Assembly (NCBI GenBank): GCA_900544095.1
Contig: UQTV01000004.1
Span: 62,001 to 126,000, forward strand
From: an uncultured Collinsella sp.
GTDB taxonomy: Bacteria > Actinomycetota > Coriobacteriia > Coriobacteriales > Coriobacteriaceae
Length of the DNA stretch: 64,000 bases
Direction: 5' to 3'
The notes beneath the pieces were generated by a model. The model was given only the letters and a program-made list of their open reading frames with translations, ran no database searches and was not told the DNA's origin. This document shows positions 58,925-64,000 of this stretch, piece by piece. Position 1 is the stretch's first letter. The number at the start of each line of letters is the position of its first letter. The position numbers and the translations under genes were made by a program.

Positions 58925-61153
58925 TTAGAAGTTGGCGTCGTTGAACTGGGTGCTCTCGAGTCCGTCGAGTTGCTGTTCGGGCGTATCTGCGACGCTCTCG
59001 AGCAGCTCAGTGGGATCGACGTTCATATTCTTACCGGCTTCGTTGCCGTTGACCAGGTCGTCCGAGAAGATGTCGACTTCCATTTCTTCGGCCTCTTCGA
59101 TCTGAACCTCGAGCGGCACTTGGGTGCGCACGAGCTTAACGGCCGGGCGCATGCGGGCAAACAGCGGCACGTACTCGATGATGATGGCCGAGTTCTCGAG
59201 ACCGTACCAGCGTGCCGGGCTTCCGCAGGCGCGGCGGACGGCGTACTTGATGGCCATCACGCGGTGGTCATTGCGGTTGATGTCCGTTTCGGGGGCGAGC
59301 ATCTTGCGCAGCATACAAAAACGGAAGTCGCCCACGTTGCCGCGCGTCTCGTAGATGGAGTAGGTGTGATGCTGCGGCGGCAGCTCACCCGATGCCATCA
59401 AGTCGCCAACGATTTGGCGCAGGTAGGCATTAACGCGCTGGTTGACCTTAAAGCCCAAGTCCAGGCGCACGCGGAACAAAAAGTCCGTGCCAAAGGTCTC
59501 GACGGAATACTCGTGCGTATAGGGCTCGTCGGTAACGTGCACGTTGATGAACCAGTATGCCTTGGCGCGCTTGGGATGCTTATCCAAGATGGAATAGAGC
59601 ACGTCGCGGTCGAGCGTGAGCGGGTCGGGGCTGTTGGTGAGGAACACCAGATTGTCGGCGAGCACGGGGTAGGTCTCGTCGTTGCGCAGGCGGTTGAGCT
59701 GGTCAATGTACTTGGAGACGGGCAGCAGGATCGTCTGCGTGCGCTCGATGGCGGTGCCGCGGCGCCACACGTACATAAGGCCAAACAGCAGCGAGACCAA
59801 GAAGATCATTACGTAGCCGCCGTCAAAGAACATGGTGAGGCACGAGGCGAAGAAGCACAGCTCAATGGCACCGAAGAGCAGGGCGAAGACGCAGGCGCCC
59901 AGCTTGTGCTTGAGGATGCCGGCGATATAGCTCGTCAGCAGCGTGGTGGTCATAAGCATGGTCACGGTAATGGCGAGGCCATAGGCGCTCTCCATGCGCT
60001 CGGAGTTCTGGAACAGCAGCACAATGAAGATGCAGCCGACCCACATGATGTTGTTGACGAGTGGAATATAGAGCTGGCCCTTGGTGTCGCTGGGGTAGTG
60101 GATGCGCAGGTGCGGCATAAGGTTGAGGCGCGTTGCCTCGGATACCAGCGAGAACGAGCCGGTGATGAGCGCCTGTGAGGCGATGATGGCCGCCACGGCC
60201 GAAAGCACGATGGCAAAGGGGCGTAGGGGCTCGGGGAGCATCATATAGAACGGGTTGACGATATCCATCGCGAGCATCTGGGGGTTGGAGTTATTGGCGA
60301 GCAGCCAAGCTCCCTGACCCAGATAGTTGAGGATAAGGGCCGCCTTAACAAATGGCCAGGATGCATAGATGTTTGCCTTGCCCACGTGGCCCATGTCCGA
60401 GTAGAGTGCCTCGGCACCGGTTGTCGACAGGAAGACAAAGCCGAGCACCATAATGCCCGAATGGTTGATGGGCGAGAACAGGAACATAATGCCGCGGATG
60501 GGGTTGAGCGCGCGCAAGATGGACAGGTTGCCGAGCATGTTGAACAGACCGGCGCCTGCCAGGAACAGGAACCACAGCGTCATGAGCGGGCCGAACAGCT
60601 TGCCGATTGACGAGGTGCCGGCGCGCTGCATGGCAAATAGGCCGCAGATAATGATGATGGTGATGATGATGACGTTGGTCTGGCCGTCGCCCAGCAGCGC
60701 ATGGCCCCATTCGATGGTGCGCAGACCCTCGATGGCTGTGGTGACCGTGACGGCGGGGGTGAGGATGCCGTCGGCGAGCAGCGCCGCGCCGCCGATCATG
60801 GCGGGCAGAATCAGCCATGGTGCCACCTTGCGTACGAGGCTGAACAGGGCGAAGATGCCGCCTTCGTTGTGGTTGTCGGCCTTCATGGCGATTACCACGT
60901 ACTTGACCGTGGTCACGAGCGTCATGGTCCAGATGACGAGCGAAAGCGCGCCCAGGATCATGTCCTCGCTGACGGTACCGATGCCGCCGTTGTTGGCGAC
61001 GATTGATTTCATGGTGTACATGGGGCTCGTGCCGATGTCGCCATAGACGACGCCGAGCGTTACGAGCAGCATGCCAGCGGAGAGGGGGATGGCTCCGTGC
61101 CCGCCTTGCCCGCGCTGGTCTTGGAGGTTTGCCTCCAGTTTGTTGTGTGTCAC
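58925..61153 (-). CDS. kup: Kup-type potassium uptake transporter
   Basis: A 742-residue K+/H+ symporter. The family motif Gly-Val-Val-Tyr-Gly-Asp-Ile-Gly-Thr-Ser-Pro lies near residue 36, and twelve helices follow to about residue 470. The C-terminal cytoplasmic part is longer than usual, ending in an acidic stretch. The GTG at 61153 has AAGGGAG five bases upstream, so I prefer it to an ATG six codons earlier. The intervening promoter region (61172-61310) shows no c-di-AMP riboswitch features. Confidence 0.9.
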   Translation of the reverse strand: MTHNKLEANLQDQRGQGGHGAIPLSAGMLLVTLGVVYGDIGTSPMYTMKSIVANNGGIGTVSEDMILGALSLVIWTMTLVTTVKYVVIAMKADNHNEGGIFALFSLVRKVAPWLILPAMIGGAALLADGILTPAVTVTTAIEGLRTIEWGHALLGDGQTNVIIITIIIICGLFAMQRAGTSSIGKLFGPLMTLWFLFLAGAGLFNMLGNLSILRALNPIRGIMFLFSPINHSGIMVLGFVFLSTTGAEALYSDMGHVGKANIYASWPFVKAALILNYLGQGAWLLANNSNPQMLAMDIVNPFYMMLPEPLRPFAIVLSAVAAIIASQALITGSFSLVSEATRLNLMPHLRIHYPSDTKGQLYIPLVNNIMWVGCIFIVLLFQNSERMESAYGLAITVTMLMTTTLLTSYIAGILKHKLGACVFALLFGAIELCFFASCLTMFFDGGYVMIFLVSLLFGLMYVWRRGTAIERTQTILLPVSKYIDQLNRLRNDETYPVLADNLVFLTNSPDPLTLDRDVLYSILDKHPKRAKAYWFINVHVTDEPYTHEYSVETFGTDFLFRVRLDLGFKVNQRVNAYLRQIVGDLMASGELPPQHHTYSIYETRGNVGDFRFCMLRKMLAPETDINRNDHRVMAIKYAVRRACGSPARWYGLENSAIIIEYVPLFARMRPAVKLVRTQVPLEVQIEEAEEMEVDIFSDDLVNGNEAGKNMNVDPTELLESVADTPEQQLDGLESTQFNDANF

Positions 61154-61254
61154 GAGGACTCCCTTAGACATCCGGTTATCTGTCTAGGACAAAAAACTTT
61201 ATGCCGTCTTTATACATACAAGAGCAGTTTGGCACATCGGGTTATTTTAGACAA

Positions 61255-61278
61255 TAATCCTCAGCTGGGGATTATTTA
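61255..61278 (-). terminator. Weak hairpin between the EamA gene and kup
   Basis: Arms aataatcc (61255-61262) and ggattatt (61271-61278) are inverted repeats with an 8-base centre, 33 bases past the EamA stop on the minus strand. It is AT-rich, so termination would be weak. Confidence 0.4.
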
Positions 61279-61310
61279 TCTACGCAGGTAGCATTTCAAA
61301 GCAGGGGCTT

Positions 61311-62222
61311 TTAAGCACGTGCTGTCTGGGCGATGCCAGCCTTGGCGTTTGCGCGTTTGCCGGCGAGTTCGCAAAAAATCGCGCCGCCGATGATAAGCGC
61401 GGCGCCCATCAGGCGGACCGGTGTTATGGCTTCACCCAAAAGGGCGGCCGAGAACACGACCGCCGAAAGCGGCTCGAGGTAGCCGACGACGGCGACGGTC
61501 TGGACGGGCAGCTTGGCGACGGCGCTAAAGTAGAGCAGGCAACCAATGCCGGTGTTGACGACGCCGAGCATAGCGACGGCGCGCCAATCAATGCTGGCGG
61601 CGACGCCGGCGGACAGGAACGAGGGAGCGCCCTGCGTGATGAGCGTGAGGGCCAGTGCGGTCACAAAGGCGGCGCTCACTTGGAGTGCGGAGTTCTCGAG
61701 GCCCTCGATGTGCGGCGCACCCTTGCTGGCGATGACCATCAATGCATAGCAGAAGGCCGAGGCGATTCCACAGACGATGCCCGCAATGGGCATATTGCCG
61801 CCTAGACCTTGCGCTGCAATGAGAAAAGCACCGCAGGCGACGGCGACAAAGCCGGCGATTTTGCCGCCGGTCAGCTTTTCGCCAAAAATGAGCGGGGAAA
61901 GGGCCATAACGATGATGGGGCCACAGTAATACAACAGCGAGGAGATACCAACGCCGATCGTCTGATAGGCGCGGAACAGGAAAATCCAGCTGGCGCCCAG
62001 CGCGGCGCCCGAGACGATGAGCGCTGCGGCCTCGCGGGGGCGAGACGGAGCCTGCAGGTTATGGCGCTTGGTTATGAAGAGGATGGCGGCAAGGGTGAGA
62101 GCGCCCAAAAACGTGCGCAACAGTACGATATCGGAGCTCGGCAGTGCGATAGCTGCGGCGATGATGCCGTTAGAGCCAAACAACAGTAATGCTGCTAAGT
62201 ATGTAAACAGTCCGTTGTTCAT
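61311..62222 (-). CDS. EamA/DMT-family transporter, second copy
   Basis: A 303-residue protein with ten predicted helices in two EamA repeats. It is divergent from a LysR gene at 62341, mirroring the pair at 21201/22262. Ser-Gly-Ala-Ala-Leu-Gly-Ala-Ser-Trp-Ile and the last repeat Gly-Tyr-Leu-Glu-Pro-Leu are typical. The dyad at 62253-62267 may be the shared operator. The substrate is unknown. Confidence 0.85.
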   Translation of the reverse strand: MNNGLFTYLAALLLFGSNGIIAAAIALPSSDIVLLRTFLGALTLAAILFITKRHNLQAPSRPREAAALIVSGAALGASWIFLFRAYQTIGVGISSLLYYCGPIIVMALSPLIFGEKLTGGKIAGFVAVACGAFLIAAQGLGGNMPIAGIVCGIASAFCYALMVIASKGAPHIEGLENSALQVSAAFVTALALTLITQGAPSFLSAGVAASIDWRAVAMLGVVNTGIGCLLYFSAVAKLPVQTVAVVGYLEPLSAVVFSAALLGEAITPVRLMGAALIIGGAIFCELAGKRANAKAGIAQTARA

Positions 62223-62252
62223 GCGCTGACATCCCCTCTATATCCGAACATA

Positions 62253-62267
62253 TTCACTATGGGTGAA
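62253..62267. promoter_or_regulatory. LysR-type dyad between the divergent EamA and LysR genes
   Basis: ttcac (62253-62257) and gtgaa (62263-62267) are inverted with a 5-base spacer, in the middle of the divergent promoter region. Confidence 0.4.
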
Positions 62268-62340
62268 CTGGCTTTAGAAGAAAAGCGAATATAATGCATG
62301 GAAAACATAACAAAAACTCATGCAAGGGTGGGGACGTGCC

Positions 62341-63198
62341 GTGGAGACCAATATCCAAAAGATGCAAGTGCTGCTCGAGACGGTGCGTGCCGGCAGCTTT
62401 ACGCGTGCTGCAGAGCGGCTGAGCTATTCGCAGTCGGGCGTGAGCCGCATGGTGGGCGACCTTGAGGCAGACTGGGGTTTTAAGGTGCTTGATCGCAGCC
62501 GCGAGGGCGTGGTGCTTTCTGCCGATGGGCGGCAGATCATGCCGGCGGTTGAGGCGCTCTGCGAGGAGTTTGGCCGCCTGCAGCGACATGTGGACGAGAT
62601 GCGTGGGCTCATGCGCGGCAAGATCTGTATCGGTACGTTTTCGAGTGTGGCGACCCATGTACTGCCGCCGGTGATTGCGCGCTTTCGCGCCGATCATCCG
62701 GATGTCGATTACGAGCTGCTGATGGGTGATTACTCCGAGATTGAGCAATGGGTGGCGGAAGGCCGCTGCGACCTGGGCTTTATTCCGCGCGAGCCACGCG
62801 GCGCCGGCATGGCGTCGCGACCGTTGGTGCAAGACGAGTTGATGGCCGTGGTGCCAGCGGACTCCTCGCTTGCCACGGCGGAGGTCGTTTCTCTTGCCGA
62901 TTTAGCCAACGAGCAGTTTATTCTGCTAGAACGCGGCACTGATGACGAGATTACGCCGCTATTCCGTCGGGCGGGGCTGGCGGTGCGCTCAAAACTGTCG
63001 ACTTGGGATGACTATGCGATTATGGCTATGGTCGAGGATGGCCTGGGCGTGAGCATTCTTCCCGCGCTCATCTTGCGTCGCTGCCAGTTCGATGTTGCTG
63101 TGCGTCCGCTCGAAGGGCATCCCCATCGGCAGATCAACGCCATATATCGAACGGCCGATGTTTCGCTTGCCGCCGCTCGTTTCCTCGAATACCTCTAA
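62341..63198 (+). CDS. LysR-family transcriptional regulator, divergent from EamA
   Basis: A 285-residue regulator. The winged helix occupies residues 1-65 (Gly-Ser-Phe-Thr-Arg-Ala-Ala-Glu-Arg-Leu then Gln-Ser-Gly-Val-Ser-Arg-Met). The effector domain follows, including Asp-Asp-Tyr-Ala-Ile-Met-Ala-Met-Val-Glu-Asp-Gly-Leu-Gly-Val, shared with the LysR at 22262. The start may be the GTG at 62341 (GGGGAC upstream) or an ATG at 62320; the former has the better site. Confidence 0.85.
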   Translation: METNIQKMQVLLETVRAGSFTRAAERLSYSQSGVSRMVGDLEADWGFKVLDRSREGVVLSADGRQIMPAVEALCEEFGRLQRHVDEMRGLMRGKICIGTFSSVATHVLPPVIARFRADHPDVDYELLMGDYSEIEQWVAEGRCDLGFIPREPRGAGMASRPLVQDELMAVVPADSSLATAEVVSLADLANEQFILLERGTDDEITPLFRRAGLAVRSKLSTWDDYAIMAMVEDGLGVSILPALILRRCQFDVAVRPLEGHPHRQINAIYRTADVSLAAARFLEYL

Positions 63199-63259
63199 AT
63201 GCGTGCACGTCGTTATCGCCTTGGGATAAATCTCGAGGTCTTGCTCATTATATTTTTGA

Positions 63260-63340
63260 AATTGAACTTTTCGAAATAGCACGGCGTTATACTGCTGCCT
63301 AAATTGAACTCAGGTTCAATTCGTGTTGTATAAATTGAAC
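63260..63340 (+). promoter_or_regulatory. Four AATTGAAC boxes upstream of the HTH-aminotransferase gene
   Basis: aattgaac occurs at 63260-63267, 63302-63309 and 63333-63340, and its inverse gttcaatt at 63314-63321. The middle pair forms a perfect palindrome aattgaac-tcag-gttcaatt. TATACT (63288-63293) and TATAAA (63329-63334) lie among them. The encoded protein has its own HTH, so autoregulation is likely. Confidence 0.65.
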
Positions 63341-63361
63341 TTTGCCAGCAAGGAGGTTCTA

Positions 63362-64000
63362 GTGGCCCAAGAGACGTTTAGCGATCGTCTGCGACAGGCT
63401 ATGTCCGATCGCGACGTTCGCCAGTCGGACGTGATCCGCGCATCGGAGATGCTCGGCAAAAAACTCGGCAAGAGTCAGATGAGCCAATATGTGAGCGGCA
63501 AGACGATTCCGCGGCGCGATGTGGCTGAGCTGCTCGCCCGTATTTTGGAGGTCGATGTTACCTGGCTGCTTGCCGGCGACGCCGATCAAGGCGAGGCATC
63601 ATCACCCCGCAACGATTCCAAGCCCGAACCCCATCCCTCAGCTCAAATTGCAAGGAGCACCACCATGCGTACTTTTTCTAAATCCACCAAGCTCGATAAC
63701 GTCCTGTATGACGTGCGCGGTCCCGTCGTCGACGAGGCCGCCCGTATGGAGGACGAGGGTGAGCGCATACTCAAGCTCAATATCGGTAACCCGGCGCCCT
63801 TCGGTTTCCGCACGCCCGATGAGGTCATCAAGGACATGCGCCAGCAGCTGCCCGACTGCGAAGGCTATTCCAACTCGCGTGGCCTGTTCTCCGCGCGCAA
63901 GGCGATCATGCAGTATTCGCAGATCAAGGGCCTGCCCAACGTTCAGATGGAGCATATCTACACGGGCAACGGCGTGTCCGAGCTCATTCAGCTTTCGATG
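63362..64000 (+). CDS. HTH-domain/aminotransferase fusion protein (partial at right edge)
   Basis: A single open frame from a GTG at 63362 (AAGGAGG six bases upstream) runs to the window end, 213 codons. Residues about 5-70 form an XRE-type HTH (Gln-Met-Ser-Gln-Tyr-Val-Ser-Gly-Lys). A polar linker follows, and from about residue 102 an AlaA-like class I aminotransferase begins (Leu-Tyr-Asp-Val-Arg-Gly-Pro, Leu-Asn-Ile-Gly-Asn-Pro, Asn-Gly-Val-Ser-Glu-Leu). The architecture matches the known bifunctional HTH/aminotransferase family PRK13355. An internal ATG at 63665 with AAGGAGC upstream could give the enzyme alone. The PLP lysine is beyond the window. Confidence 0.85.
   Translation, partial: MAQETFSDRLRQAMSDRDVRQSDVIRASEMLGKKLGKSQMSQYVSGKTIPRRDVAELLARILEVDVTWLLAGDADQGEASSPRNDSKPEPHPSAQIARSTTMRTFSKSTKLDNVLYDVRGPVVDEAARMEDEGERILKLNIGNPAPFGFRTPDEVIKDMRQQLPDCEGYSNSRGLFSARKAIMQYSQIKGLPNVQMEHIYTGNGVSELIQLSM

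Noticed and set aside
61154..61310. c-di-AMP (ydaO) riboswitch upstream of kup
   Set aside because: The region is short and AT-rich and lacks the conserved aptamer segments.

Overview
The window reads as one stretch of bacterial chromosome, GC-rich, with tightly packed genes on both strands. There is no rRNA or tRNA gene, no complete insertion sequence, no phage module and no CRISPR array. The gene set points to a gut actinobacterium of the class Coriobacteriia, most likely Collinsella-like: a bile salt hydrolase, surface proteins with LAxTG sorting signals (the predicted class E sortase signal of Actinobacteria), a putative agmatine/citrulline-type catabolic cluster, a TPP-riboswitch thiamine salvage operon and TACAAT-type -10 boxes. 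The genus is an inference from these features; no marker gene was compared.

Layout. 1-2.6 kb: tail of a deiminase-like gene, a carbamoyltransferase and an MFS transporter. 3-9.1 kb: a tRNA dihydrouridine synthase, a repeat-rich gap with an orphan antitoxin-like gene, a glutaredoxin-like protein, an XRE/zinc-ribbon/TipAS regulator divergent from trmO, a MalY-type C-S lyase and a flavin-binding protein. 9.1-12 kb: a hybrid sensor kinase interrupted by an in-frame TAA. 12-16.7 kb: potassium channel, LOG protein, ClC-type channel and a GntR-ABC operon. 16.8-17 kb: three tandem hairpins. 17-28 kb: prfC, a VUT transporter, an SDR, uracil-DNA glycosylase, an EamA/LysR divergent pair, MATE efflux, RlmA- and RsmJ-type rRNA methyltransferases and GNAT. 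28.3-35.2 kb: a Tet(M)-like GTPase followed by an AAA ATPase, a UvrA-like double ABC protein and a second AAA ATPase paralogous to the first. 35.3-43.9 kb: trmL, a CobW GTPase, a Spx/ArsC-like protein, a flavoprotein, two paralogous GGDEF proteins (one with EAL) and a patatin. 44-46.1 kb: riboswitch, thiM, thiamine-binding protein and thiE. 46.1-51.5 kb: HAD phosphatase, LysR, a MetE-like methyltransferase, a uracil permease and an esterase. 51.6-57.1 kb: two tandemly duplicated LAxTG beta-helix surface proteins next to a purine permease whose 3' end was copied with them. 57.2-64 kb: a peptide deformylase homologue lacking its catalytic Glu, bile salt hydrolase, Kup potassium transporter, a second EamA/LysR pair, and an HTH-aminotransferase fusion that runs off the right edge.

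How it works together. Much of the window is small-molecule transport and salvage (purines, uracil, thiamine, potassium, possibly a queuosine precursor) and RNA modification or translation (dus, trmO, trmL, rlmA, rsmJ, prfC, def-like). Most unusual material is non-coding. Several families of palindromic repeats sit at gene ends and sometimes supply the stop codon. Others form a 181-bp hairpin, a 243-bp MITE-like element and the triple hairpin at 16.8 kb. The best candidates for something undescribed are the AAA-UvrA-AAA locus, the families of hairpins with a shared GGGAC core but different arms, and the duplicated LAxTG surface proteins.
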